NCBI GenBank assembly: GCA_018432235.1
Contig: JAHDLO010000019.1
Location: 1 to 64,000 of the forward strand
Source: Clostridiaceae bacterium
GTDB lineage: Bacteria; Bacillota; Clostridia; Peptostreptococcales; Natronincolaceae
DNA: 64,000 nt
Reading direction: 5' to 3'
The position numbers and the translations under genes are program-made. Positions 10,472 to 20,331 of this stretch are shown in pieces (position 1 is the stretch's first letter; every line of letters starts with the position of its first letter). A model generated the notes under the pieces. The model was given only the letters and a program-made list of their open reading frames with translations. It made no database searches and was not told where the DNA came from.

Positions 10472-11815
10472 CTAAGAGTCGCCCTTTAATTCCCTAATTA
10501 TCTCTTCAATTTTTTCTTTAATATTTGAATCTGCATTTTGGTCATTTGTAACCTTTTCATGAGCATGCATAACTGTTGTGTGGTCCCTGCCGCCGAATTC
10601 CTCACCTATTCTCGGAAGGGAAAGATCTGTAAGCTCACGGGTTACGTACATGGCCACCTGCCTTGGGAAGGCAATAGCCCTTGTCCTCTTTTTGGAATCA
10701 AGTTCCTCCAGCTTAATGCCAAACTTCTTAGCAACAACCTCTTTAATCAATGCGATGGTCAGCTGCTTAGGCTTAGATGAGAAGATTTCCTTTAAGGCTT
10801 CACTGGCTAAATCAACAGTAATCTCGCTATTGGTCAAGGAGGAATAGGCCACAATTCGGATTAATGCGCCCTCCAGCTCTCTTATGTTGGCCTGAATTTT
10901 CTTAGCGATATAAATTGTTACGTCATTAGGCACTTCAAGATTCTCCATCTGAGCCTTTTTTCTAAGAATTGCTATTCTGGTTTCAAGGTCAGGTGGTTGA
11001 ATATCAGTAATTAAACCCCATTCAAATCGAGATCTTAGCCTATCCTCTAATGTCGGTATTTCCTTAGGCGGTCTATCACTGGATATAATAATCTGCTTAT
11101 TGGATTCATGCAAAGCGTTGAAGGTATGGAAAAACTCCTCCTGAGTTCTTTCCTTCCCAGCAATAAACTGAATATCATCCACTAATAAAACGTCTACATT
11201 TCTATAGCGATTTCTGAATTCTACATTTCTATCGTCTCTAATGGAGTTGATAAGCTCATTAGTAAAGGTTTCAGAGGAAACGTATGCAACCTTAGCATTT
11301 TGGTTATATTGTAAAATATAGTGGCCAATGGCATGCATAAGATGGGTTTTGCCTAGCCCCACACCACCATATATAAACAATGGATTATAAGCCTTAGCAG
11401 GAGCCTCTGCTACCGCCACTGATGCTGCATGTGCAAAACGATTACTATTCCCTATAACAAAGGTATCAAAGGTATACTTTGGATTTAGATTATAGGATGT
11501 AATAGTTTCTAAGGCGTTTCTAGACATTTTCTGGTTTTCTTTCTTTAAACTTTGAATATTTTCTTCAGAAGGTATAATAATCTGAATATCATATTTTTTT
11601 GATGTTACCTGCTTAAGTGCATTATTGATTAAGGTAATATATCTTGAGTTAAGAATTCCCTTTGTAAAATCATTAGGAACGCCCAAGAGTACAGTATTAC
11701 CTTCTATAGAAATAGGCTCTATAGTTTTTATCCAGGTATTAAAACTTACCTCAGTTAATTCTGTTTTAATTAAATGAAGGGTTTTATCCCAGACTTCAGG
11801 CAGGTTATCGTGCAT
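10472..11815 (-). CDS. dnaA: Chromosomal replication initiator DnaA
   Basis: This 447-residue AAA+ initiator binds DnaA boxes and opens oriC. Domain I spans about residues 1-80. The Walker A is [15 protein letters not shown] near 155 and the Walker B is [13 protein letters not shown]. Domain IV carries the DnaA signature [14 protein letters not shown] near the C-terminus. The ATG at 11815 follows a GGGGGGC site. The gene lies between two DnaA-box clusters, the usual Firmicute arrangement, which allows autoregulation. Confidence 0.97.
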   Translation of the reverse strand: MHDNLPEVWDKTLHLIKTELTEVSFNTWIKTIEPISIEGNTVLLGVPNDFTKGILNSRYITLINNALKQVTSKKYDIQIIIPSEENIQSLKKENQKMSRNALETITSYNLNPKYTFDTFVIGNSNRFAHAASVAVAEAPAKAYNPLFIYGGVGLGKTHLMHAIGHYILQYNQNAKVAYVSSETFTNELINSIRDDRNVEFRNRYRNVDVLLVDDIQFIAGKERTQEEFFHTFNALHESNKQIIISSDRPPKEIPTLEDRLRSRFEWGLITDIQPPDLETRIAILRKKAQMENLEVPNDVTIYIAKKIQANIRELEGALIRIVAYSSLTNSEITVDLASEALKEIFSSKPKQLTIALIKEVVAKKFGIKLEELDSKKRTRAIAFPRQVAMYVTRELTDLSLPRIGEEFGGRDHTTVMHAHEKVTNDQNADSNIKEKIEEIIRELKGDS

Positions 11816-12347
11816 ATAACAGCCCCCCAGCTTTTAGAATATTTTATATATAAACAGAATCCTTAGGTATAAAAAAGATCCTTGTGTTTAAAAAAGATAC
11901 ATCATTTAAGAATGAAGATAAATAATATAGAAAAGTATCCTCATATTTATCCACATAATCTACGGAAAAATAGAAAGGCGGGAATAAATAAAAAGAATCT
12001 TATTTATCGACATAATAATTCAGAGGCAATGTGGATAACTAATAAATAAGATGTATGGTATTAATTATATATAGAGTTATCAACAAAGGCAATAAGTAAT
12101 TTATACACAGTTAAAAACAGAAAAAATAATACATAATCGCTTAATTATTGGGAAATTAATAAGTTATGCACAACGCTATCCACAATATGTGCATAAAAAC
12201 TGTAGATGTTGATAAAATATGCTAAGTTATCAACAGGCATTAATATAATATCAAATTTTTATTAGAGATTCAACAAATATAAAAAAATATCCACAAAATA
12301 AAACATATTCAGAACTAATTATCCACATACCAAATAATGCATTTAGC
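11816..12347. other. Origin of replication oriC part 1 (rpmH-dnaA DnaA-box cluster)
   Basis: This AT-rich intergenic region is full of DnaA boxes. Perfect TTATCCACA occurs at 11947-11955 and 12319-12327, and inverted at 12030-12038. One-mismatch boxes include 12003 (TTATCGACA), 12077 (TTATCAACA), 12101 (TTATACACA), 12164 (TTATGCACA), 12176 (CTATCCACA), 12227 (TTATCAACA) and 12287 (ATATCCACA). Inverted one-mismatch boxes are at 12188 and 12207. Gene orientation diverges here: leftward genes are on minus and rightward genes on plus. The dnaA promoter must also lie here, but I could not place it confidently. Confidence 0.9.
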
Positions 12348-12376
12348 TTGACAGTAGACAGCAATATAGTTATAAT
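12348..12376 (+). promoter_or_regulatory. rpmH promoter
   Basis: TTGACA at 12348-12353, a 17-nt spacer and TATAAT at 12371-12376 form a perfect sigma-A consensus promoter about 100 nt upstream of rpmH. A DnaA box ends 21 bp before the -35, so DnaA could influence it. Confidence 0.9.
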
Positions 12377-12477
12377 CTATTTGTATTATGTTTAAATGCC
12401 AATTTAATCATTAGATTGAATTTAAGACATTGACTATATAGCTGTACTTTTTATAGTACTTGAAGGGGGTGTTTTTC

Positions 12478-12612
12478 GTGAAAAGAACTTATCAGCCTAA
12501 GAAGAGACAAAGAAGCAAGGAGCATGGTTTCAGAAAAAGAATGGCAACTAAGAATGGAAGAAATGTTTTAAAGAGACGTAGATTAAGAGGCAGAAAGAAA
12601 TTGACTGCGTAA
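12478..12612 (+). CDS. rpmH: 50S ribosomal protein L34
   Basis: This 44-residue very basic protein starts [18 protein letters not shown] and ends RGRKKLTA, the standard L34 sequence. It is a late-assembling large-subunit protein. The start is GTG at 12478 after GAAGGGGG. It is the first rightward gene from oriC, has a consensus promoter and is followed by a hairpin before rnpA. Confidence 0.97.
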   Translation: MKRTYQPKKRQRSKEHGFRKRMATKNGRNVLKRRRLRGRKKLTA

Positions 12613-12637
12613 GGCCGCACATTATGTGGCCTTTTTG
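12613..12637 (+). terminator. Hairpin/terminator between rpmH and rnpA
   Basis: GGCCGCAC, a short loop, GTGGCC and then TTTTT follow the rpmH stop codon directly. The stem has a one-base bulge. It probably gives partial termination, so that L34 is made in excess over RNase P protein. Confidence 0.7.
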
Positions 12638-12661
12638 TGTAATTATAGGAGCTGGAAAAAT

Positions 12662-13000
12662 ATGCAGGCCAGTAATAAAATAAAAAAAAATCAGGAATTT
12701 AGGCAGGTTTATTCTAAGGGTAAATCAATGGCTAATAAGCTACTTATTATATATATTACTAACAATAATATAGATGAAGTAAGAGTTGGCTTTACTGTGT
12801 CTAAAAGGGTTGGAAACAGTGTCGTTAGAAGCAGAGTTAAACGACTGATGAAGGAAAGCTTCAGATTAAATATTAATAAAGTAAAAAAGGGCTACGATAT
12901 TGTCTTTGTAGCTAGAACCACTGCAAACAATTCCTCTTATAAGGAAATTGAAAGTGCCATGCTGCATTTGTTAAGAAAAATGAAGCTTACTATAATGTGA
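12662..13000 (+). CDS. rnpA: Ribonuclease P protein component
   Basis: This 112-residue basic protein is the protein subunit of RNase P, which matures tRNA 5' ends. The RNR-like signature is seen as SRVKRLMKESFRLN, and VGFTVSKRVGNSVVRSR is the conserved core. The ATG at 12662 has AGGAGC upstream; an ATG 12 codons earlier would begin inside the preceding hairpin and is rejected. The next gene, yidD, follows after 12 bp. Confidence 0.95.
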   Translation: MQASNKIKKNQEFRQVYSKGKSMANKLLIIYITNNNIDEVRVGFTVSKRVGNSVVRSRVKRLMKESFRLNINKVKKGYDIVFVARTTANNSSYKEIESAMLHLLRKMKLTIM

Positions 13001-13012
13001 TGGTGAGTATAT

Positions 13013-13237
13013 ATGTTAGCCAATTTATGTATTAGGTTAATTAAATTCTATCAGAAATGGATATCCCCTTTAAAGGGACAAACCTGCAGGTTCTATCCAA
13101 CCTGCTCCAGCTACAGTATACAGGCATATCAACGGTATGGCTTCTTTAAGGGTACTTTTTTATCTATCAAAAGAATATTAAGGTGTCATCCTTTCAATCC
13201 AGGAGGATATGACCCCTTGGATAATAATAATAAATGA
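13013..13237 (+). CDS. yidD: Membrane protein insertion efficiency factor YidD
   Basis: This 74-residue protein has the conserved [19 protein letters not shown] and [11 protein letters not shown] motifs of the YidD family, with conserved cysteines. It helps YidC-dependent membrane protein insertion. It sits between rnpA and yidC, the standard place. A short amphipathic N-terminus is followed by a basic patch. Confidence 0.95.
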   Translation: MLANLCIRLIKFYQKWISPLKGQTCRFYPTCSSYSIQAYQRYGFFKGTFLSIKRILRCHPFNPGGYDPLDNNNK

Positions 13238-13247
13238 TTAGGGGGTT

Positions 13248-13904
13248 TTGATTTTGAGCTTTTTAGCACAGCCTTTCGGTATGTTATTAAAATTTATCTA
13301 TGACCTGATTGGTAACTATGGTATTTCCATAATCGTATTCACTATACTTACCAAGCTTCTACTGGTTCCATTAACAATTAAGCAAACTAGGTCGATGAAG
13401 CAAATGCAAGAGCTTCAGCCTAAGCTGAAGGAGCTTCAGGAGAAGTATAAAAATGACAAGGAAAAACTAAATATTAAGACAATGGAGCTTTATAAAGAGC
13501 AAAACGTTAGCCCCTTTGGTGGATGTTTACCCTTACTAATACAGTTTCCGATAATTATCGGTTTATTTGCGGTTTTAAGAGAGCCAATAAAGTATGGTAT
13601 TGCTGCTGAGGCAATAGATGTGGCGTTTTTATGGCTGCCAAGCCTTCTGACACCAGATAAGAGCTTGATACTACCAATTTTAGCAGCTCTTACAACCTAT
13701 TTATCAAGTGCAACTATGTCTCAAAATCAAACAGACCAAACTCAAAAGATGATGACCTACATGTTTCCAATTTTGATCTTTTGGTGGGGTAGAAGCTTCC
13801 CTGCCGGTTTAACCCTGTATTGGGTAATCAGTAATGCATTCCAAGTAGTTCAACAATTAGTTATAGCGAAGCCTTATGCTAAATTAAAGGAGGGTTCTAA
13901 CTAA
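13248..13904 (+). CDS. yidC: Membrane protein insertase YidC (Oxa1 family)
   Basis: This 218-residue Oxa1-type insertase helps place membrane proteins with or without SecYEG. Membrane segments are visible around residues 3-20, 25-45, 90-110, 135-155 and 175-200, with the cytoplasmic charged hairpin LKELQEKYKNDKEKL between the second and third. FGGCLPLLIQFPI is typical. It lacks the large periplasmic domain of Gram-negative YidC. The start is TTG at 13248 after AGGGGG; a TTG two codons later is equally possible. It is followed immediately by jag. Confidence 0.93.
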   Translation: MILSFLAQPFGMLLKFIYDLIGNYGISIIVFTILTKLLLVPLTIKQTRSMKQMQELQPKLKELQEKYKNDKEKLNIKTMELYKEQNVSPFGGCLPLLIQFPIIIGLFAVLREPIKYGIAAEAIDVAFLWLPSLLTPDKSLILPILAALTTYLSSATMSQNQTDQTQKMMTYMFPILIFWWGRSFPAGLTLYWVISNAFQVVQQLVIAKPYAKLKEGSN

Positions 13905-13905
13905 T

Positions 13906-14526
13906 ATGAACTTTATAGAAACCACAGGAAAGACTGTTGAAGAAGCTATTGAAGCAGGCTTAAAGGAGCTTAAAAAGGATAAAGAGCAGGTTAAGGTTGA
14001 AGTCATTGAGGCTCCTAATAAAGGCTTTTTAGGTATTATCGGCAGCAAGCTGGCTAAGGTTAAGCTGACGGTAGTTGAAAATCCAGAGGAGGATGCTAAG
14101 AGCTTTCTAAGGGATGTATTCAATACTATGGGTATTGATGCACAAATAGCAGCAAGATTAGAGGGTAACAGCCTTAATATATCACTTGAAGGCCCTAATA
14201 TGGGCGTTATCATAGGAAGAAGAGGACAAACTCTAGATTCTCTGCAATATTTGGTCAGCCTTGTAGTTAACAAAAGTAGAGAAGATTACTTGAAGGTATT
14301 TGTTGATACAGAGAATTATCGGGAGAAAAGAGAAGAAACCCTCATAAGATTGGCTAATAAAATGGCAAAGAAAGCTAAGAAGATAGGAAAGACAGTTGTT
14401 TTAGAGCCTATGAACCCTTATGAAAGAAGAATAATTCATGCTTCCCTACAGAACAATCCCTTTGTCCAGACCTATAGCGAAGGGGATGAGCCCTACCGTA
14501 AGGTAGTAATAACTTTAAAGAAGTAG
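13906..14526 (+). CDS. jag: RNA-binding protein Jag / KhpB
   Basis: This 206-residue protein has an N-terminal Jag_N domain (residues 1-50, with NKGFLGIIGSKLA), a KH domain (about 75-145, with the IGRRGQTLDSLQ loop) and a C-terminal R3H domain (about 147-206, with the RRIIHASL motif). In other Firmicutes KhpB binds RNA and affects cell elongation and division. It begins one base after the yidC stop, implying translational coupling. Confidence 0.94.
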   Translation: MNFIETTGKTVEEAIEAGLKELKKDKEQVKVEVIEAPNKGFLGIIGSKLAKVKLTVVENPEEDAKSFLRDVFNTMGIDAQIAARLEGNSLNISLEGPNMGVIIGRRGQTLDSLQYLVSLVVNKSREDYLKVFVDTENYREKREETLIRLANKMAKKAKKIGKTVVLEPMNPYERRIIHASLQNNPFVQTYSEGDEPYRKVVITLKK

Positions 14527-14530
14527 CCAA

Positions 14531-14558
14531 AAGCCCAGTGATATACTGGGTTTTATTT
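14531..14558 (+). terminator. Terminator after jag
   Basis: CCCAGT, a five-base loop, ACTGGG and then TTTTATTTAT form a short rho-independent terminator that closes the rpmH-rnpA-yidD-yidC-jag group. The stretch from 14559 to 14807 holds AT-rich sequence and presumably the mnmE promoter, but no clear -35/-10 pair was found. Confidence 0.8.
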
Positions 14559-14807
14559 ATGTTTATTTGAATTTATCCATTAAAATAAAGCATTTGTGAG
14601 CAATAAACATGTCTTTTATAGAAGCTAAGGCGAACATTGATAAAATTTGATTAAATGGATAAATTTACTTGATGTAGGGAAATCTTTAAGTTAATCTATA
14701 TGATAGACATTAAATTTAAATATCAATGCTTTTTGTTATTGAATTACTTTAATTAGTTATAATATTTAATATAGTTAAAGATACGCTATAAACAATGAGG
14801 TGGGAAA

Positions 14808-16193
14808 ATGTTTTTTGATGATACAATTGCTGCTATTGCAACAGCCCCTGGTGAGGCTGGGATTGGCATTATTAGAATTAGCGGAGAAAAGACGCTACAA
14901 ATTATGGACAAGCTATTTAAGTCAAATCAGGGTAGGTTTTTGAAGGAAATGCCGCCAAGAATGCTTACATATGGCAATATATTTGATCCTGATACTCAGC
15001 AGAAGGTTGATGAGGTGCTGGCTGTATATATGAGGGCACCGCATACCTACACTAAGGAGGATATTGTTGAAATAAACTGCCATGGTGGTATGATACCTGT
15101 TAAGAGAATATTGGGGCTGGTATTGAAGCATGGGGCTAGAATGGCTGAAGCAGGAGAATTTACTAAAAGGGCATTTCTTAATGGCAGAATCGATTTAGCA
15201 CAGGCTGAAGCAGTCATGGATTTGATCAGCGCAAAGACTGAGAAGGGCTTTGATGTAGCTCTTGACCAGCTGGAGGGCGGTCTTTCAAAGGAGATAAAAC
15301 GCATTAGGAATGAAATATTAGAGCTTTTGGCGCATATAGAGGTTTCCATAGATTTTTCAGAGGATGACATAGATGAGGTTACCCTCGAGCTTTTGCTGGA
15401 TAAAAGCTTGAAGATAGAAGAAGAGCTAAAGCATATGCTGGAGACCGCGGATACGGGGAAAATTATAAGAGAGGGGCTCAACACCGTAATCGTTGGAAAG
15501 CCAAACGTGGGAAAATCCTCTTTGTTGAATGCACTATTGAGGGAGACGAGGGCTATTGTAACGGATATTCCTGGTACCACAAGAGATGTGATAGAGGAGC
15601 AATTAAATATTAGAGGAATATTACTGAGGCTGATGGATACTGCTGGTATTCGGGAGACCCTGGATGTTGTTGAAAAAATAGGGGTTGAAAGAACAAAAGC
15701 CTTTTTCAATCAAGCGGATTTGGTCATTTTTGTATTGGATGCTTCAAGGGAGCTAACCTCAGAGGATATTGAAATAATGGCCCTTTTAGAAGATAAGAAG
15801 GTATTAGTTATTATCAATAAAACTGATTTGCCATTAAAGCTGGATATTTCCAAGGTGGAGGCTATGCTGAAGAATAAAATAATGATTAAGCTCTCTCTGG
15901 TGGAGAATGTAGGTCTTGAATTGCTGGAGGATGCTATAGTAGATATGGTATTTAAGGGAGAGGTTAAGCGAAAAGATCAGGTAATGGTGACAAATGTACG
16001 TCATAAGAACTCCCTTGAAAAGGCAGCCCAAAGCTTACAGGAAGGTATTTCAGCTATAAAGCAAAGGTTGCCGCTGGATTTTATAGAGGTGGACTATAGA
16101 AACGCATGGGAATATCTTGGTGAAATTACCGGTGAATCCGTTGGTGAAGATTTATTGGATCATATATTCAGTAATTTCTGTATAGGTAAATAG
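14808..16193 (+). CDS. mnmE: tRNA modification GTPase MnmE (TrmE)
   Basis: This 461-residue GTPase works with MnmG to add the (carboxymethyl)aminomethyl group to wobble uridine U34. The N-terminal tetrahydrofolate-binding domain covers residues 1-120. The G domain has GKPNVGKSSLLNAL, DIPGTTRD, DTAGIRE and NKTD. The C-terminal catalytic motif CIGK is intact. RBS GAGGTGGG precedes the ATG. mnmG follows after 32 bp. Confidence 0.97.
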   Translation: MFFDDTIAAIATAPGEAGIGIIRISGEKTLQIMDKLFKSNQGRFLKEMPPRMLTYGNIFDPDTQQKVDEVLAVYMRAPHTYTKEDIVEINCHGGMIPVKRILGLVLKHGARMAEAGEFTKRAFLNGRIDLAQAEAVMDLISAKTEKGFDVALDQLEGGLSKEIKRIRNEILELLAHIEVSIDFSEDDIDEVTLELLLDKSLKIEEELKHMLETADTGKIIREGLNTVIVGKPNVGKSSLLNALLRETRAIVTDIPGTTRDVIEEQLNIRGILLRLMDTAGIRETLDVVEKIGVERTKAFFNQADLVIFVLDASRELTSEDIEIMALLEDKKVLVIINKTDLPLKLDISKVEAMLKNKIMIKLSLVENVGLELLEDAIVDMVFKGEVKRKDQVMVTNVRHKNSLEKAAQSLQEGISAIKQRLPLDFIEVDYRNAWEYLGEITGESVGEDLLDHIFSNFCIGK

Positions 16194-16225
16194 CTCATGC
16201 TGTTGGTTAGAGGGGAGGAAAAAAA

Positions 16226-18118
16226 TTGAGAAAATATAATGCAGGCACCTATGAGGTGATCGTTATAGGTGCAGGTCATGCTGGGTGCGAGGCTGCTCTG
16301 GCGGCTGCGAGAATGGGGTGCAGAACCCTGATGCTTACCATTTCATTAGACTCAATTGCATATATGCCCTGTAATCCTTCTATAGGGGGTACAGGCAAGG
16401 GTCATTTGGTTAAGGAAATAGATGCCCTTGGTGGCGAAATGGGGAAGAATATCGACAGGTCCTTTATTCAAAGTAAAATGTTGAATACGGCTAAGGGACC
16501 AGCTGTACATTCCTTAAGGGCCCAGGCAGATAAAAATAAGTATCATATGGAGATGAAGCAAATAATAGAGGATCAGGAAAATCTCGATCTGGTTCAGGCT
16601 GAGGTAGTTGATATTATAGTGGAGGATAATGAGGTAAGGGGTGTTGTAACCAGAACAGGAGGACTGTATCATACCAATGCTATTGTTTTAGCCTCTGGTG
16701 TATATCTAAAAAGCAAGGTATTCATAGGTGAAGTGAATTATTCCTCAGGACCCAATGGTTTTTTCCATGCCGAATATCTTTCCGAAAGGCTAAAGGCGCT
16801 GGGTTGTGACCTAAGGCGCTTTAAAACCGGAACACCTGCAAGGGTACATAGAGATTCCTTAGATTACAGCAAAATGTCAATTCAGTTGGGGGATGAACGC
16901 GTTGTTCCCTTTTCCTTTATGAATGATTTGCTTGAGATAGACCAAGAGCCCTGCTGGCTTACAAGGACAACCCAGGATACCCATAAAATTATAATGGACA
17001 ATTTAAATAGATCTGCCTTTTACCGTGGGGATATGGCGGGGGTTGGCCCAAGATATTGTCCCTCAATAGAGGATAAAGTCGTAAGATTCAATGACAAGCC
17101 CACACATCAGCTTTTTATTGAACCCGAAGGACTGGATACCAAGGAGATGTATGTTCAGGGAATGTCCACCAGTCTGCCGGAGGAGGTTCAGCTACAAATG
17201 CTGAGGAGTGTTATAGGTCTTGAAAATGCTAAAATGCTAAGGCCTGCCTATGCAATAGAGTATGATTGCATTAACCCGCTTCAGCTGAAATCCTCTCTGG
17301 AGCTTAAGCATATAGGCAATTTTTTTAGTGCAGGACAGTTTAACGGAACCTCCGGCTATGAAGAGGCAGCAGCACAAGGGCTGATTGCAGGTATCAATGC
17401 CGCGTTAAAGATACAAAATAAGGAGCCCTTTGTATTAGATCGTTCAGAGGCCTATATTGGAGTCCTTATAGATGATTTAGTCACCAAGGGAACCAATGAG
17501 CCCTATAGAATGATGACCTCCAGAGCAGAATACAGATTGGTATTAAGGCAGGATAATGCTGATTTGAGGCTGACGGAAAAAAGCTATAAAATTGGTTTGG
17601 CATCTGAAGAAAGATATGAGCGATTTACCCAAAAGAAACAGGAAATTGATGCTGAGCTGGAGCGGCTAAAGCAGACCTTTATTTCGCCCGACAAAGCCAA
17701 TGACCTGCTGCTTCAGCTGGACAGTGCACTATTAAAGACTGGTATATCCTTATATGATTTACTTAAGAGGCCTGAAATAACATATGAAACCATTAGACGT
17801 TTGACTGTTGCCTCTGAAACGGAGCTTATGCCCACCGTGGAGGAGCAGTGTGAAATTATCATTAAATATGAGGGCTATATCGATAAGCAGCTGAAGCAGA
17901 TAGACCAGTTTAAAAAGCTAGAGGGTAAAAAGATCAATGAGGATATAGATTATGATGATGTAGAGAGCCTAAGGCTGGAGGCAAGGCAAAAGCTAAAGCA
18001 GATAAGACCCTTATCTGTGGGACAGGCCAGTCGAATATCAGGTGTTTCACCGGCGGATATTTCAGTGCTGCTAGTATATCTAGAGCAAAAAAGAAGACAA
18101 AAGGCAGGTAATAATTAG
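16226..18118 (+). CDS. mnmG: tRNA uridine-5-carboxymethylaminomethyl modification enzyme MnmG (GidA)
   Basis: This 630-residue FAD protein is the partner of MnmE in U34 modification. The N-terminal dinucleotide-binding fold shows [19 protein letters not shown]. The family signatures [23 protein letters not shown] and [12 protein letters not shown] are present. Length is standard. The start codon is TTG at 16226 with a strong GGGGAGGAA site. Its stop codon directly abuts the rsmG start. Confidence 0.97.
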   Translation: MRKYNAGTYEVIVIGAGHAGCEAALAAARMGCRTLMLTISLDSIAYMPCNPSIGGTGKGHLVKEIDALGGEMGKNIDRSFIQSKMLNTAKGPAVHSLRAQADKNKYHMEMKQIIEDQENLDLVQAEVVDIIVEDNEVRGVVTRTGGLYHTNAIVLASGVYLKSKVFIGEVNYSSGPNGFFHAEYLSERLKALGCDLRRFKTGTPARVHRDSLDYSKMSIQLGDERVVPFSFMNDLLEIDQEPCWLTRTTQDTHKIIMDNLNRSAFYRGDMAGVGPRYCPSIEDKVVRFNDKPTHQLFIEPEGLDTKEMYVQGMSTSLPEEVQLQMLRSVIGLENAKMLRPAYAIEYDCINPLQLKSSLELKHIGNFFSAGQFNGTSGYEEAAAQGLIAGINAALKIQNKEPFVLDRSEAYIGVLIDDLVTKGTNEPYRMMTSRAEYRLVLRQDNADLRLTEKSYKIGLASEERYERFTQKKQEIDAELERLKQTFISPDKANDLLLQLDSALLKTGISLYDLLKRPEITYETIRRLTVASETELMPTVEEQCEIIIKYEGYIDKQLKQIDQFKKLEGKKINEDIDYDDVESLRLEARQKLKQIRPLSVGQASRISGVSPADISVLLVYLEQKRRQKAGNN

Positions 18119-18838
18119 ATGGAAGCAAAGGAATTACTGAGGGAAGGCTGTAATCAATTTAATATAAGCATAAACGAGGATCAAATCAATCAGTTTTTTG
18201 ATTACAAAAGCATACTTTTAGAGTGGAACGAAAAAATGAATTTAACGGCTATCCAGGAGGAGAAGGATATCGTTGTAAAGCACTTCCTTGACTCTATTAG
18301 CTGTTGTCTTATGGCAGAGCTAAAAAGCACTGGTAGTATTATTGATGTGGGTACGGGCGCAGGGTTTCCCGGCATCCCTCTTAGAATTATGCTACCGGAC
18401 ATTAAGCTGACCCTGTTGGATTCCCTGAATAAGCGAATCAATTTTTTAAGGGAGGTCTGTACCACCCTTAAGCTTACGAATGTCTCCTTTGTTCATGGAC
18501 GCGCAGAGGATATGGGGCAAAGTAAGCTTTATCGGGAAAAATTTGATTGTGCTGTTGCAAGGGCCGTAGCTCCTTTAAATGTATTAGCAGAGTACTGTTT
18601 ACCCTTTGTAAAGGTGGGGGGATACTTTGTTTGTCAGAAGGGTCCGCAGCTGGAGGAGGAAATGCAGGAGGCACGAAAGGCCATCAATGTTCTTGGCGGA
18701 GAGGTAGTAAAGCAGGAGATTATTAAGCTGCCCTTTAGTGATATATCCCATAGAATAGCAGTTATAAGAAAGGTACGGCAAACTCCGACAAATTACCCTA
18801 GAAAAGCAGGAAAACCAAGTAAAGAACCAATTATTTAG
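18119..18838 (+). CDS. rsmG: 16S rRNA (guanine-N7) methyltransferase RsmG (GidB)
   Basis: This 239-residue Rossmann-fold methyltransferase modifies G527 (E. coli numbering) of 16S rRNA. The SAM site is IIDVGTGAGFPGIPL near residue 75, and KHFLDSISC precedes it as usual. The ATG follows the mnmG stop with no gap, so expression is coupled. Loss of RsmG in other bacteria gives low-level streptomycin resistance; no defect is seen here. Confidence 0.96.
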   Translation: MEAKELLREGCNQFNISINEDQINQFFDYKSILLEWNEKMNLTAIQEEKDIVVKHFLDSISCCLMAELKSTGSIIDVGTGAGFPGIPLRIMLPDIKLTLLDSLNKRINFLREVCTTLKLTNVSFVHGRAEDMGQSKLYREKFDCAVARAVAPLNVLAEYCLPFVKVGGYFVCQKGPQLEEEMQEARKAINVLGGEVVKQEIIKLPFSDISHRIAVIRKVRQTPTNYPRKAGKPSKEPII

Positions 18839-18958
18839 TGTTTTTACTTGTAAAATGTAAAACGAAACTTTATCAAAATCCATAGAGACGGCAGGATTAA
18901 GTCTATTTATATCGAAATAGTAGAATATTAAACTCTGCTAAAGAAAGAGGGATAATTT

Positions 18959-19756
18959 ATGAACAAAGCAGAAAAAAAAGTAGTTGAAATTTCCATAAAC
19001 TCTGTGATACCTAATCCTTATCAGCCCAGAAAGACCTTTTCACAGCTGAGTTTAGAGGAATTAAGTCAATCAATCCAGGCTTATGGAATTTTGCAGCCTA
19101 TTATTGTTAGACAAATTGGCGAAGAGAAATATGAGCTTATAGCAGGTGAAAGAAGACTAAAGGCCAGTAGGCTGGCAAATTTAGAAACGGTACCTGCCAT
19201 AGTACATAGTCAATATAATGATAAAGATTCTGCTGTGTTGGCAATTATCGAAAACCTTCAAAGAGAGGATTTGAATTTCATTGAAGAGGCAGAGGGGTAT
19301 CAGAGCTTAATTAGTGATCATGGATTGACACAACATGAGTTGGCCCTGCAAATAGGAAAGAATCAGTCAACGATTGCCAATAAGCTTCGGATTCTTCGGC
19401 TAAGACCGGATATTATACAGCTTTTGGTTGAAAATAACCTAACAGAAAGGCATGCAAGGGCATTACTAAAGCTGCCGGATGACGATTTAAGAATGATGGT
19501 TTTAGAGAAGGTAATCAAAAATGACTATAATGTAAAAAAGACAGAGGACATTATCCAGGATATACTGGATGAAATCAGCAAAGAGGAAGAACCAAAAAAT
19601 AATAAGAAGATACGAAGCTTTATGAATTATAGGATTTATATTAACACCATCAAACAGGCCTTTGATGCCATTAAGGATAAGCAGGAAAACGCTGAATTCC
19701 AGCAGGTGGACAAAGGGGAATACATAGAGGTTACTGTAAAAATTCCAAAGGCATAG
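18959..19756 (+). CDS. noc: Nucleoid occlusion protein Noc (ParB-like)
   Basis: This 265-residue ParB/Spo0J-family protein has NPYQPRKTF, the CTP-binding GERRLKASRLA box, the ENLQREDLNFIEEAEGY segment and a central helix-turn-helix (LTQHELALQIGKNQSTIANKLRILRL). Its position after rsmG and before parA-parB is that of noc in Bacillus. Noc binds DNA and membrane to keep the division septum away from the nucleoid. It differs from ParB (21106) at the C-terminus. Identity as Noc rather than a second ParB rests mainly on gene order. Confidence 0.85.
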   Translation: MNKAEKKVVEISINSVIPNPYQPRKTFSQLSLEELSQSIQAYGILQPIIVRQIGEEKYELIAGERRLKASRLANLETVPAIVHSQYNDKDSAVLAIIENLQREDLNFIEEAEGYQSLISDHGLTQHELALQIGKNQSTIANKLRILRLRPDIIQLLVENNLTERHARALLKLPDDDLRMMVLEKVIKNDYNVKKTEDIIQDILDEISKEEEPKNNKKIRSFMNYRIYINTIKQAFDAIKDKQENAEFQQVDKGEYIEVTVKIPKA

Positions 19757-19760
19757 GATG

Positions 19761-19790
19761 AAAAAGATTACTGTCGAGTAATCTTTTTTT
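19761..19790. terminator. Bidirectional terminator between noc and the GDT1-like gene
   Basis: AAAAAGATTACT, a GTCG loop and AGTAATCTTTTTTT form a stem flanked by A and T runs on both sides. It therefore works for the converging noc (plus) and GDT1-like (minus) genes. The minus-strand stop codon overlaps its T-run. Confidence 0.85.
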
Positions 19791-20058
19791 ATATTTTACC
19801 CAATAGGGTCAAGGTACCAATGACAATAAAAACAATACCAGCACCTCTTTGTAGATAGTAGGGATTCACCAAATTAGTCAAAAAGTCTGCAGCCAGAACC
19901 CCTACAAGTGAGCTTAGCACTAATGCCATTGAGGAGCCAATAAACACATACCATATGGATTTTGACTGTGTAGCCAGCAGCATTGTTTGAAGCTGTGTTT
20001 TGTCCCCCAGCTCTGCAATAAAAATCATTAAAAAGGTTGTTATGATGGTTTTAATCAA
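19789..20058 (-). CDS. TMEM165/GDT1 family (UPF0016) small membrane protein
   Basis: This 89-residue membrane protein has the family motif ELGDKTQ in its first helix, followed by two more hydrophobic segments (about 30-55 and 66-88). GDT1 proteins move Mn2+ or Ca2+ across membranes. This one is half-size: a full protein has two such repeats, and half-size members usually act as pairs. No second half-gene is beside it. The gene points against its neighbours. An ATACAAT/ATTGTAT inverted repeat lies about 40 bp upstream in the 273-bp gap before parA; its role is unknown. Confidence 0.8.
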   Translation of the reverse strand: MIKTIITTFLMIFIAELGDKTQLQTMLLATQSKSIWYVFIGSSMALVLSSLVGVLAADFLTNLVNPYYLQRGAGIVFIVIGTLTLLGKI

Positions 20059-20331
20059 TTTAAAAACCTCCTGATATTAGAATATTCCTTCAGCTCTATA
20101 CAATTCTATGTCAGGGGGTATTGTATTATTAGTAAAAAATCAGGCTCATACGGTATGGTCTATTTTTGAATATAAGCTTTGAAAAATGTGGGTGATAGGT
20201 TGCTTCATGTCGAAAATTAATAAATATTGACGGTTTAATATTAAATTTAGAAGAAAATTTATATTCAAAGCAGGGGAAATTATCATGATATCGAAATTAT
20301 AACTAAGTGATTACTGAAGGGAGAGAAGATT

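Noticed and set aside
20059-20331. Manganese (yybP-ykoY) riboswitch before the GDT1-like gene
   Set aside because: The conserved loops of that riboswitch are not present; only an ATACAAT/ATTGTAT inverted repeat is seen.
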